This document shows positions 22,439 to 33,065 of a stretch of DNA of 64,000 bases, piece after piece (the stretch's first letter is position 1; each line of letters begins with the position of its first letter). Both the position numbers and the translations under genes were made by a program. The stretch spans positions 1-64,000 of the forward strand of contig VWND01000025.1 of NCBI GenBank assembly GCA_009599575.1, written 5' to 3'. This DNA comes from Blumeriella jaapii (taxonomy: Eukaryota > Ascomycota > Leotiomycetes > Helotiales > Drepanopezizaceae). Below the pieces are notes generated by a model. That model saw nothing but the letters and a program-made list of their open reading frames with translations, was not told the origin of the DNA and made no database searches.

Positions 22439-24130
22439 ATGGCGTACCCAGCGGAGAACAAAGAAACAGATCCTGAGCTCAACGATGAATTCAAGACTGT
22501 GTCTCAGGATGTCGATCCCGAGCTGAATCTGGCTACTGCCCACAACCAGCTCGAACGTGGTCTCAAGAGCCGTCACATTCAGTTCCTGGCTCTCGGTAGG
22601 TACCCGCCCGTCTCTTCTAACTAGATCAAAGCTGATAGCGGAAAAGGAGGTGCAATTGGTACGGGACTGTTCGTGGGTTCTGGTAGCATCCTGTCCGAGA
22701 CCGGCCCAGCTCTATTGTTCATGGGATATGTCTGCATGATGCTCATGGTCTGGTGCGTGATGAACATCCTCGCAGAGATGGTGACTTATCTCCCAATGAG
22801 AGGAATATCGATCCCGTACTTCGTCGAGCGGTTTGTCGACCCCTCGCTGGCCTTCGCTACAGGCTGGAACTATTTTTATGCGTACGCTATGCTGGTAGCT
22901 GCTGAATCGAGCGCGGCGGCTATCGTTCTTGATTACTGGAACGCTCCTGTACATGTGGCCATCTGGATTGCCATAGTTCTGGCTATCGTTCTACTGCTGA
23001 ACGTCGTTGCCGTTTCCTTCTTCGGCGAAGCCGAGTTCTGGTTTGCCAGTATAAAGCTCATTACTATCATTGGTTTGATCATTCTCGGAATCGTCCTCTT
23101 CTTCGGAGGTGGCCCCAACCACGATCGACTAGGATTCAGATACTACAGAAATCCCGGGGCAATTAAACCATATATGGCTTCTGGCAACACCGGCAAGTTC
23201 TTGGCATTCTGGCATGCCTTTGTCAAGGCAGGATTCGCCTTCATCACTTCTCCAGAACTGATTGCAATTGCAGCGGGAGAGACGATTGATCCTCGCCGCA
23301 ACATCCCCAAGGCCGCGAAACGCTTTATCTGGCGACTGGCTTTCTTCTACGGCTTTGCATCTTTGGTCCTTGGTGTCATCGTACCTTCAGACGAACCTAG
23401 ATTGCTCGGAGCTGGGAACGCAAGCGCGAGTCCATGGGTTCTTGGAATCCAGAGAGCTGGTATCGGGGGTCTGAACCACGCCATCAACGCCGCAATCCTG
23501 ACATCCGCATGGTCAGCAGGGAACTCATTCTTATACTCCGGATCTCGGGTCCTATACTCAATGTCTTTGAACAAACAAGCGCCGAAGATCTTTAGCCTCA
23601 CCAACAGGCACGGGGTTCCATACGTCGCCGTTATTTTCACCTGGTCTTTTGGTCTCCTCGCCTTCCTCAACGTGTCGAACACCGGTGCTACAGTCTTCAA
23701 TTGGTTTGTAAACATCTCCACGATCTCCGGGTTCATCGCCTGGATCATCGTCATGGTGACTTACCTCCGTTTCCGCGCCGCCTTCGTGCACAACAACCTC
23801 CTCAGCACGCTCCCGTATCGCACTCCATTTCAACCGTACTTTACTTACATCGTTCTCTTCGTCATTTCCCTCCTTACCCTCACGAACGGGTTCCAAGTCT
23901 TTTGGCCGCACCAATTCAAGATTTCCAACTTCCTGGCAGCGTACATTACGCTGCCGATTTTCGTCGTGTTGTACCTAGGTCACAAAGCTTGGTATCGCAC
24001 GCCGTGGCTAAGGAAAATTGAGGATATCGATGTGCTGACGGGCAAGAAAGAGATGGATGAGCTGGCTAAGACGGAGGTTATAAGAGAGCCGAAGAATTGG
24101 CTTCAAAGGATTTGGTTCTGGGTTGCGTGA
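22439..24130 (+). CDS. Amino-acid permease, YAT family, DIP5-like
   Basis: Plasma-membrane proton/amino-acid symporter of the APC superfamily. Two exons: 22439-22595 and 22647-24130, joined at L-A-L-G-G-A-I-G, 546 residues. The soluble N-terminus ends with LERGLKSRHIQFLAL, then the consensus GGAIGTGLFVGSG of TM1. About twelve hydrophobic segments follow. Other family marks: AFATGWNYFYAYAM, FWHAFVKAGFAFITSPELIAIAAGE, NIPKAAKRFIWRLAFFY, LTSAWSAGNSFLYSGSRVLYS and the C-terminal FTGKKEMDEL-like block (LTGKKEMDELAK). The order and wording are closest to dicarboxylic amino-acid permeases (DIP5), as far as can be judged by eye. An in-frame TTG upstream is not needed; the ATG lies in GCCATGG. The single intron is 51 nt (GTAGGT...AAAAG). 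Substrate range is inference. Confidence 0.92.
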
Positions 24131-25217
24131 TTGCTGGATCCTGGGGGGGGGGGGGGGCGAGGGGAGGAAGACGAGATGTTGGGGATGGGATCAGAAGCGA
24201 AGCGCCATCAAATGATAATAATCAATCCTCTAATCTCGTCTATCGAGTATACTTCCGACTACCGCCGTCAACGGCAAGACTCCCGAACTTATGGTTCGTT
24301 CTCAGCAGTATCCTCAGAAGCGAACAAGAGCAGCGTGGGAACGAGGAGACGAGGATTTTGTTGCACTTGCACATGGCCGCGGTTCACTTCCCGAAGACAT
24401 TCAGCTAGATTGGTTTTGGAACACTGACGTCTCTAAAACTGAATATCCTCTTCTCTATTACATGCGTACACATCATCAGAGACGCACAAGGAGGTTGCGA
24501 CTGCATTGACACGCTAGCTCTTAAGCCAACCCTGGGGTTCAGTCAGTAGATATGAGGCTTTAAACAGACCTTTTATTGACAAAATGAAAACCTTGCAATT
24601 CCAACGATAAACCTTGCTGTGGCGTCACAGGAGATATCACGGCCTACTTGTAAAACTGATGTTATACTTTCAAAGTGCTCATACCGAGACAAAAGACAGA
24701 CTCTCTTGTGGAAAATTCGCCAGATTAAAGTAAATGTAAACAGAGAAGCCGTAGAGACTGACTTGATCCATCGAGACTATTGCGCTTGTCTAGATCTCTG
24801 GTCATCCTGGGCATGTCCTTACGCCCGGAGAAAGCCCCGCGCATTGAATGTGAAGATCTGGTCAGAAACCTCGTTCACTCTTGTGCATGGACGGTTACTT
24901 CTTTGAGCCTCGACACTGAAAGGGACTCGACTGGAAGGCAAAGCCAGCTTCGAAAAGGAAAAAAGGGATCGAGCTACTGGCAATAAACTCGAACGGGAGA
25001 AGGGTCAGTAATGCCAGGCCTACTATCGACCGCCTAGCGACCACTCTCCTCAAAACATGCCCTTTGTGAGCTTTCGGTAATCAAAAGGCTTGAGCAGAGT
25101 AATATCCTATTTCCAAGTCGAGATCGACGCTTCAAACGCTCACGCTATGCAAACCGTCCATATCCACACGGCTTTCCCATGAATACGCCCTTGGTCAAGC
25201 TCCTGGTCAAGCTCCTG
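24131..25217. other. Intergenic region between permease and ERV1
   Basis: 3' flanks of two convergent genes. A poly-G run (about 24145-24157) follows the permease stop. No gene recognised. Confidence 0.5.
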
Positions 25218-25796
25218 CTAATCACAGCTGCCATCCTTCCACCCTGTCCTCCATCTCTCCTCCCACTTCCCACAATCGTATTCCTTCTTCCCTAGCTTCC
25301 GATTGACATCGTTGTGCGCCTCACACATCCACCGCCCGAACTCTTCCCTACTCTCCGTCCGCACCTTGTTCCTCGCCATCCAATCCTGGAAATCCTCCGC
25401 GCACACCCAGCACGGATACAGCTTCGAGAAGAGGCCCATGAACGTGCTGGCTTGCGATTGCTCGGTGGGCGTGGGGTTTGTCGGGTAGGTGGCGGCGATG
25501 GAGTGCAGGAGAGTCCAGGAGGAGCGGCCGAGTTGCTCCACGTCGGGTGGGCATTCTTTGGGAGCCAGACTCGGGGTCTTGGTCAGCTTTTTCGATTGAG
25601 AGGTCATGTCTTTGAGGCTATTGCAAGTGCGGCATCTGGTGCAGGGTTACTATTGGTATCAAAAAGCTAGATCTGAAGAGAGGGCTTACGGTTTGCCATC
25701 TTTGCCCAGTATCATCCCTTTGGGGATTTTTGGGAGCGGCTCTGCAGCTGTGTTAGCTGTAGTAGATGGGTCGCTATCCCTACTATCATCTGCCAT
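25218..25796 (-). CDS. ERV1: FAD-linked sulfhydryl oxidase ERV1 (mitochondrial intermembrane space)
   Basis: Oxidises Mia40 in the intermembrane-space disulfide relay, passing electrons via FAD to cytochrome c or oxygen. Two exons, 25796-25690 and 25635-25218, give 174 residues. The shuttle disulfide C37-R-T-C40 lies in GKPCRTC at the exon joint. The active-site pair C111-W-V-C114 is in KLYPCWVCAEDF, and a structural pair C140/C157 has CX16C spacing. The FAD-binding helix stretch LGRSSWTLLHSIAATYP and the WMCEAHNDVNRKLGK segment are characteristic. The ending CGKWEERWRTGWKDGSCD is as in fungal homologues. It is head-to-head with HEM4, 177 bp apart, probably a shared promoter. Confidence 0.95.
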
Positions 25797-25973
25797 TGCG
25801 ATTATGGGTCGAAGAAAAAATGGTCAAAGACTGGAAAGCTTGTCGCCATGAAGCTCTAGATTTGGAGACGCGGCAATGGCGGCCGCTTCGAGCTTGACGT
25901 GGATCCCGATGACGCTCTTCAGGAACGCGACTTTCAGCCCCTCGATTTTTCCCACCACGCAACAACAACAACA

Positions 25974-26954
25974 ATGGCCACGTCGAGCCATGGAGCTGAG
26001 AGCTCTACCCCGATATTTCTTTTGAAGACAAAATCGACACCTAATGATGGCTATGAAGAGCAATTCTCTGCCGTGACAACGAACGCCGATTCGAGCCTAC
26101 CTTCGTGCCAGTCCTGGAGCACCAATTCCTGGACGAGGGCCTCGGCGCTGTGAGAGATTTGCTCAGAAATCAAGAGATTGGTAAGAGAGATGAAAATAGG
26201 TATGGTGGAATGATATTCACTTCTCAGCGTGCTGTGGAAGCGTTTGCAGGGCTGGTCGAGGAGGGCAAAGGTGATATTAGAATCACAAGTGTCTGCCGGA
26301 ACTCTAGCTTACGATGCAACAGGCGATGAACGTTGGCCGTATTTGCAACATGTACCAATATATACCGTTGGCCCAGCTACTGCTCGGGCTCTACGAGCCA
26401 TTCCGCAGACCCCGGCTCTCAAAGTCTTTGGTGCTGATATGGGAAACGGGGAAGCATTGGCACACTACATGCTCGACCACTACAGAAAGTGGTATCAAGA
26501 GCGAAAAACCAAACCACCTCTACTATTTCTGGTGGGTGAGCAGAGACGAGATATCATACCAAAGACCTTGATGGATCCGGCCCTAGCAGACGATTGCCGG
26601 ATACAAGTCGATGAACTAGTAATTTATGGGACAGGCGTGATGGAGTCTTTCGAAGAGAACTTCTCTAAACTATTGCGGGAAACAAAGCATCTACCTATGA
26701 GATGGGTGGTTGTCTTCTCTCCCACAGGATGCGAGGCTATGCTTCGGGCGTTGGAAGTGCTGGATCCGGAAACGGGGAAGGCGAAACCTGTCAACCCACA
26801 AGAGTCGAGAAGAACGTTTGTTGCCACGATTGGCCCTACCACTAGAGACTTTCTGCGAAACAGCTTTGGATACGAGCCGGACGTCTGCCCAGAGAAGCCT
26901 AGCCCAGAGGGTTTAGAAGCAGGAATCAGGACATTTCTCAAATCTTCACGTTGA
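25974..26954 (+). CDS. HEM4: Uroporphyrinogen-III synthase, frameshifted as given
   Basis: Cyclises hydroxymethylbilane to uroporphyrinogen III in haem synthesis. The reading starts MATSSHGAESSTPIFLLKTKSTPNDGYEEQFSAV. It then has to change frame near 26080-26088 to continue RFEPTFVPVLEHQF ... YGGMIFTSQRAVEAFAGLVEEGKG. One base appears to be missing there: AAC GCC GAT would read AAC GGC CGA TTC (N-G-R-F) with one more G. A 52-nt intron (26271-26322, GTGATA...ACAG) leads to DERWPYLQHVPIYTVGPATARAL ... VVFSPTGCEAML ... FVATIGPTTRDFL, matching the two-lobed HEM4 fold. With the base restored the protein is 309 residues, as usual. No plausible intron explains the shift: the only GT...AG there is 23 nt. 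Confidence 0.85.
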
Positions 26955-27930
26955 ATGTCGCTCTAGCACATGCATTCTGCCATCATTTTTCACGATCCGC
27001 GTACACAGAGGCATGAGGCATCATGAAAGACTGTGTCCTTCTCTTCAGCTTCGTCCAATGTCTTCTTCGCATACATCTTTGGCCAGTCCCGAACTCACTT
27101 GCAACATCTTGCCCGTTGGGTACGCTTTCTACAGCCTTTCCTAAAATCAGGACCCACAAGGAGAGTGCTATGAGTCCCGATATACTAATCATGCCTAACC
27201 GCGCTCAACTACACTCCGAAGCCCCTGAAATACGCCTAATCAGCTCGCTCTTCTGCATCGCTTGTCGAATCACAACCTCAAGCATATTCATGCGCCCAGT
27301 CACCCTCTAGACCACGTACAAGCTCATCTGTGGATACATCAACTCTTTTGTAGCAAGTCGTCAGCGGAAGTGTGGTCGTACAGGTGTGCTGTGAATGCAA
27401 ACTGGCGGCCACGCCTACAGTAGCACGCGAGACACGATAGGGTGTCAAGAAACCAACGGTATAGTGGCCTTGGAACAAAGTCTGCTTTAGGTCAGACGCG
27501 TTGCACGATACACCTGGCTAGCTGATGGATGTGCTGTGTGCTGTGTGCTGTGTGCTGTGTGCTGTTGCAACTAGGTACGCCTTCAGAAACTCGAGGTCTG
27601 TGTAACCACGGTCGACGAGATGTATGGTGTGCGACGTGCAATGAAACCTCGCTGATCGTGTTCGGTGAGCCACAGCTAGTAGAAGTATATTGGAGTCAGG
27701 ATGGTGCCTTGTCCAGCCTCGAGAGCCATGCCAGACCTCGTTTTCTGTGACCGCGGTCAGGAAGGCATATGTCCCTGCAATGTGCAACCAACTCGCGTTC
27801 GATCCATCATGTTATTTGATGTTTTTATATATACGCTGTACTCGATATCATCATGCTCTGCGCCGTGAAGTTGGGCATATCCATCAAACGCAAACCAGGC
27901 TTGTCATTTCTATTCCAAGGGGCCAAGCTA
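26955..27930. other. Intergenic region with a (GTGCT)n-type microsatellite
   Basis: No gene recognised. About four to five copies of the 7-bp unit GTGCTGT lie at about 27531-27564. Confidence 0.5.
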
Positions 27931-28524
27931 CAGTGGGTGGACACATGAAGTTGCGCGTCAGTAAATAGTCCTTACCCCAACAAAATTTCACTACATTTAC
28001 AACTTCATAAATCCACCAATAATTAATCGATTTTAATTACAAATAGCTTAAGTGAAAGCTGGAAATCGAAAGAATATTCGATTTCAACCAGTATTTAGTA
28101 TACCACCCATTTGCAGCCTTAACAGCGTTTACTTTTTTTTGCATCCCCTCCGCTAGTTTATTTAACAACTGATCTTTCAGAAGCTTTCACGCTTTTTATA
28201 CAGTTTTTATAAAAAATCGATGTAATATTTTATTGTTTTTTATAACTCTTAGCTTTGATTTAAGCTCGATTATTTTTGTTTTAAATATTTTTTATAAGTT
28301 TCCGATTGGATTAAAATCCGGTGAATAAAGCTTTGATTTCATAATTAAATTACGAAGCCATAGCTTAATAATATATGCTTTATAACTTGAAGTATTATTT
28401 TGAATTTAAATGCTATCGTCGTAAAAAAACGTAGAGAAGTATTCGTTAAAAACTTCGAGGTATATGGCGGCTGTAATAAATCACTGTCCGGTACACACGC
28501 GCAACTTCAGGTGTCCACGTACTG
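27931..28524. mobile_element. Internally deleted copy of the Tc1/mariner element, 594 bp
   Basis: Flanked by TA on both sides (27929-27930, 28525-28526). The left end CAGTGGGTGGACACATGAAG and the right end, read on the other strand, CAGTACGTGGACACCTGAAG match the element at 8857. About 550 bp of the left part align with that copy up to its position near 9410 (AACTTCGAG..AT.TGGCGGCTGTAA), then the sequence jumps to the right terminus. The interior is AT-enriched with many C-to-T and G-to-A differences, as expected of repeat-induced point mutation. It has no transposase frame, so it would be at most a non-autonomous passenger. Confidence 0.9.
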
Positions 28525-29026
28525 TAGTTACCGCATCCAAACACGACATTCGCACAACCGACCCTTAAAGTGTCGTGCGTGGCTGGAGGATAGATAGACG
28601 TGTTCGCCAAAGTCTAGAGACGATGAATTGAACTTTTGGTAAAGTTTGTAGTGTATTTTTTTCTGTTCCTTCCGTAGTCTCCAGTGAGACTGAAGGTCAC
28701 GGACGCTCATACCAGTTAAGCGAGCGTAAGAACAACAACAACAAGTAAAGTATGCCCCAGAGGCTCAAATTCAGCTGATATCAAGCCTCCAGGAACAGCA
28801 AGGAATTTTAAGGGAGCATAAAGGTATCAGAAGTAACATTCAAAAGTACTGTATAACGCATTCCATCCACTTTTCCATCAGTGCTGCCTCCCTCGACCAC
28901 CTCCTTCATGATGATTTCAACGTCCGAATTCTCCGCCTAGTGTCCGCACCCGCACCTCCATAATCACTTGCACGGGAGCCCTGTGATATCGGCGTCCGCC
29001 ATCATCCCTCTTCTTCTCCTCGCTGA
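28525..29026. other. Intergenic, no gene seen
   Basis: Right flank of the deleted transposon and 3' flank of the small secreted protein gene. An AACAACAAC run is at about 28730-28743. Confidence 0.4.
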
Positions 29027-29326
29027 TCAAGGGCAGCATGTGTTGCTGTACATGCACGGCGTACCACTTGATTGGCCTCTACATGCCCCGTAATTGTATT
29101 CATTGATCAAGCCGGTTTCAGGGGATAGATTCGGGAAATTCCCAGAGCACGGCCATTGATTTTTAACGCAAATGAAGCCCAGTGTTGGGTCGTCTTTGCA
29201 TGTGCCATCAACGTAAATCGATTCGCATCTAAGGGGACCGATGGTTTGTTGAGGCTCAGGCGCTCCGGTAACGACTGATGAGGTGAAAGCTATGGCGATA
29301 GCGAGGGAGAGGGTCGAGAATTGCAT
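29027..29326 (-). CDS. Small secreted cysteine-rich protein
   Basis: Single exon, 99 residues. MQFSTLSLAIAIAFTSSVVTG is a clear signal peptide with likely cleavage near VTGA-PEP. The mature part of about 78 residues holds eight Cys, including C-K-D-D-P-T near the front, two further Cys in FICVKNQWPCSG, and a terminal TCCP. An even number of Cys with no other domain is typical of apoplastic effectors or antimicrobial-type small proteins, but no family was recognised. A TATA box is about 170 bp upstream. It stands alone in an AT-rich, transposon-bearing area, a usual setting for such genes in fungi (general knowledge). Confidence 0.75.
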   Translation of the reverse strand: MQFSTLSLAIAIAFTSSVVTGAPEPQQTIGPLRCESIYVDGTCKDDPTLGFICVKNQWPCSGNFPNLSPETGLINEYNYGACRGQSSGTPCMYSNTCCP

Positions 29327-29493
29327 CTTGATCTGCGTGGGAGGAATGTGAGATATGATTGACAGGTGCTTTATTGTGTGGAAAAAGAAGTTGGAAGTTG
29401 GTGCAGCTTGGTGAGTGTTGTTGTTGTTGATGATGATGATGATGATGCTGTTTAACGATCTTGGTGAGTATGATTCGGCGGATGGATGTCCTC

Positions 29494-29502
29494 TTTATAT
29501 AA
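29494..29502 (-). promoter_or_regulatory. TATA box of the small secreted protein gene
   Basis: TTATATAAA on the minus strand, about 170 bp before the start codon. Confidence 0.45.
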
Positions 29503-29984
29503 TGATTTGTACATACTCTACAGCAAGCATACGCGTCCGAATACGAACTTCTGATGTGGGCTTTTCTGGTTCTCGATTCTCATGAAAAGTCGAACGTCTG
29601 GGGTATCCTTGCCTGGCTATATGATGATGCCGGAGAGAGTACCGTTACAGGTTACCGTTGGATGCAAACTGGGCGCTGATTTCATTGGTGAAAGGTTTTA
29701 TGATTACAGACGATGTGATATGGTACATGGTACACAACACACAAGTGGTAAGTGCGATGTTGTGTATCCGATGAGATCTTCGATTCATCCTCTTCTATTA
29801 CTTACCCCGGCCCCACCCCCCGCCGGCCCCCGGAAAATAAACCGGAAAACAAAGGCAAAACCCTTGTAATCGACATATTACAAAACATGCTCTCTGGTAG
29901 AAGATTCTACGCTGAATTGACTGGTTGGAGACTACACTTTTACTTTTATATGGGGGCCGGGGCGGTGGGAGATAATACTATCTG
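29503..29984. other. Upstream region of the small secreted protein gene, no other gene seen
   Basis: A C-rich patch (29805-29835) and otherwise mixed sequence; no supported gene. Confidence 0.4.
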
Positions 29985-30410
29985 CACCCCTAGCAGCCAA
30001 GGTAAACTTGACACAGCCAAGGGAGACTTGGTAAAGTTTGATTCGATAGCCAAAATAAACTTACGGAGGTTAATCACATAGATGTGGCTGCTTATAAGAA
30101 TAAACACTAAAGTTTAAAATTTTGTACACCGCTTTTTAGCTTTGGTAATCGCGGTTACGAATCGTTGATAAAGAAATGTAGGGATATTTCAAGTGAGTTC
30201 GAGAAGCAGATCAACGTACAGAAAATCATTCGACACATCGTACATGCTATTGAAATGATATTTCGATTCGATGCAATTGAGAAGGACTTGGAGTAAATTC
30301 AACGCGATTATAAAGCGACTAAATAAAACAGTATGATTTCTAGTGATTTTATTGTGGCAACACAAAGTCTAACTTGGCTGTACTATTTGGCTTTCTTAGC
30401 TGTAAGGGTG
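29985..30410. mobile_element. Candidate MITE with imperfect terminal inverted repeats, 426 bp
   Basis: Left end CACCCCTAGCAGCCAAGG; right end read on the other strand CACCCTTACAGCTAAGAAAG. Subterminal CAGCCAAG...AGACTT blocks are also inverted between the ends. The interior is AT-rich with no open frame. No target duplication was evident, so the exact borders and superfamily are open. Confidence 0.5.
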
Positions 30411-31755
30411 ATTCCAGACACTTTTTCCCACCCTACTGTACGGAGTAGGCGCAGCTCTGCCAAAAGAGGAGAAATCTCCGACCCGATTATGGGGAGGCTC
30501 GTTTGACTTTTCGTTTAGCGCATCCGTTGTTTACTTCTACTTTGACGAAGTACATACTACTGTACCGTACTGTACTGTAAGTACTTCGTATCTCATATCT
30601 CGCAGGAGTAGGCAGAGCCTAGATGTATGGTTTAGCTCACAAGTCCACTGCCACTAGCAAGAAGAGCCTCATCAGACACAAAGCAGACGATACTCTACCA
30701 CACATCAGTTGAGCATAGCAATTGTCTGTACATCTTCATGCGTATCACGGGCTTTCTCTGTTTATGATTACAATAGTCGCTTGTGTTATTAATGAATTTC
30801 ATACAACTCGATGAAGGGGGATCGTGTGGCACTGCTACATGTGAAACGCCGAAGTACACCGTCTTGTCGGCTGATGGACTTGTTCAAAATACGAACTAAG
30901 AGTTTGAGGACGACAACGGCCAGCATCGGTACGATGCATTGAATAGTCATCAGTCATGTCCAGCTCAGCAGGGAGAAATAAGAAGAATCAAAACAGAATA
31001 CGAAAGGCGGTGGCTATGTATGCGTATGTACAAAAGAGGGGCAGAGCAAAAATAAAAAGTGCAAAACACGGGAAATCGGAATCCTTCGATTAGCTTTCAC
31101 AGAAGTGCAGAATAAGCTCTTGCATAATAGAGTTCACAGGCGAGCTTTACGAAGATTGTACCTGCCCTTGTGAAAATTCTACAGTATGTACAGGTACCGT
31201 ACGATGTTCATCGTATTCTGTCTTGGATGCCTGCTCAGCCACCTGGTGAATCTGCGCTTGGCATAACTCAGCCTCTCAAGTTGGGCCAGCTTGACCTGGT
31301 ATCATCACCCATCGGTTTTTGCCGCCACTTCCTGTTACTTTGTAACTTTACGTTTCATTGCGTCACGGCAGGGATGTTCTTCTTTGAAAGATCAGACTAG
31401 ATTGGTAAGTCCTGTACAGCGTCTCTTCAGAATCGCAAGATCGAGACAGGCAAATATCAAAACAGGAACACGGCGACAGGCCGAAGCTACCAGAAAGGCC
31501 TTAGATGTAAGGCTATTATAATAAATTTGGCTGTTATACATGAAGGAAAAAAAACAACTCTGCATATCATATTACCATACTGTAGTTTCTCATTTTTGAG
31601 TACTATGGTCTCGACTCTTGGGCCTATGCTTTTACTTCTACAAGACAGTACTTACCGCTTTTCTCTAAACTCTCGAAATGACAAATGCTTACTACAGTAC
31701 GCTGAGAAGGACACAGTCCATCGGCTATATAATGTTAATCGCTCAAACAAGGATA
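30411..31755. other. AT-rich intergenic DNA
   Basis: No gene recognised. A GTACTGTAC-type run is at about 30550-30585. Confidence 0.45.
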
Positions 31756-32040
31756 TAAGCCAAACGTAGCCAATCGGATAGTAATCTAACTTTCGGTGAG
31801 CTTCCACGGAATGTGTCCACTTGTACAAAGTACGAGAAGTACGAAGTTTGAAAATTGCTTTCGTATATGCAAAATAGAAGTAAAACATTTTGTAAATTCA
31901 TTTTCAACGTTAATAACAGCTTGACAGCGAGCTGATATGTTTTTACTTATTTCAATATATTGTAATTCCATCTTCGGCGTCAACAACAGCTTGACAGCGA
32001 GCTGACATGCTTGCCACCCGATTGGGCTACGTCTGACTTA
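31756..32040. mobile_element. Candidate MITE with TAAG...CTTA inverted ends, 285 bp
   Basis: Left TAAGCCAAACGTAGCCAATC, right end read on the other strand TAAGTCAGACGTAGCCCAAT. A 34-bp direct repeat inside (31908-31941 and 31977-32010, sharing AACAGCTTGACAGCGAGCTG) differs at a few sites. Its left 55 bp recur at 32703-32762. No coding capacity. Confidence 0.55.
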
Positions 32041-32702
32041 CCCCCCCCTGTTTGAGTGATTAACATTATACACAGCATAGCCGATGGACTTTCTAACTCA
32101 GATAGCAGTCGGCTTAACTTTAATCAGCCCCGATTCACACATATCATTGATTTGCGTACGCGACAGAATTGCCACAGAGCTCCACTGACAAGGGGCAACT
32201 GCATGTACGAAGTACGGTGTGTAATCAGAAACAGTGAAATGACTCAACAACCCTAGAGACAGGATGTGGCAGTTCAATTTCGTCACCTTGGCGACTTTGG
32301 ATAACTTCTTTCTGTCCGGAGTACGGCAACGATAGCGGTTCGCATTTTAGGTTTCGGACACTCGGTCGGCCGGCTCTCTGGCTGGTAGTCTCCCCGTCTT
32401 GGGTTTTCGGTTGACATCTACTGTACGATATGCTCCGTACATCGTAGTCTGGAAGTGTTTCATCTTGAACTGAGCTTCGGAGCGTCGGGGGAGAAAAGCA
32501 CTCACTTGATGACTACGAATAGCCCGTACAAATTAAATATGTTCTATTTCGTCGATTGCATATAGCCAACCCGTAGCAAACTCATTGATTGAAACAACCA
32601 AGCAGAACATGTTTGCAATGAAATGATTAGCTATTTTAAGTACAGCACACCGTACTTTACGGAGATACATCGGTTAAGTAATATTTCTAACCAAAAGCAA
32701 GG
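32041..32702. other. Intergenic, no gene seen
   Basis: Mixed sequence with a few GTAC words and no supported gene. Confidence 0.4.
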
Positions 32703-32762
32703 GTAAGCTAAGCTTAGCCCAATCGGGTAATAACGCAACTTTCGGTGAGCTTCTACGAAATA
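32703..32762 (+). repeat. Second copy of the TAAG-type element left end
   Basis: GTAAGCTAAGCTTAGCCCAA, then ACTTTCGGTGAGCTTCTACG; it matches the left end at 31756 with a few differences. The right end of this copy was not found with confidence. Confidence 0.55.
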
Positions 32763-32855
32763 CGATGGTGGTAAAAAGTAAAGGTACGAACAGAGCTTTG
32801 TATTGTATTCAACTTATTCAAAAAATTATTATGCAACCCAACGCAACCCGACGCA

Positions 32856-33065
32856 ATGGCTTTAGCAATGGCTTCAGCTTCTACTTCAGCTTCAACTTCA
32901 GTTTCAACTTCGGTTTCTAAACGTACAAAAGCTTTTAATTTGACTCGATATCAGCGACGTGATGTTAGCTTTCTATATTCGATCGGCAGGTTTTATAAAC
33001 AAATTCACAATCATTACGAAGATAAAAGACAATTAGCATACGATTCAACTTCGTATACTTCGTAA
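32856..33065 (+). CDS. Short open frame inside a transposon-like segment
   Basis: 69 residues starting MALAMASASTSASTSVST, then a basic stretch TKAFNLTRYQRRDVSFLYSI and FYKQIHNHYEDKRQLAY. The start is low complexity (Ser/Thr/Ala repeat), the rest is not. It follows the TAAG-type left end by about 100 bp, so it may be the remaining N-terminus of that element's protein. No family recognised. Confidence 0.25.
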   Translation: MALAMASASTSASTSVSTSVSKRTKAFNLTRYQRRDVSFLYSIGRFYKQIHNHYEDKRQLAYDSTSYTS

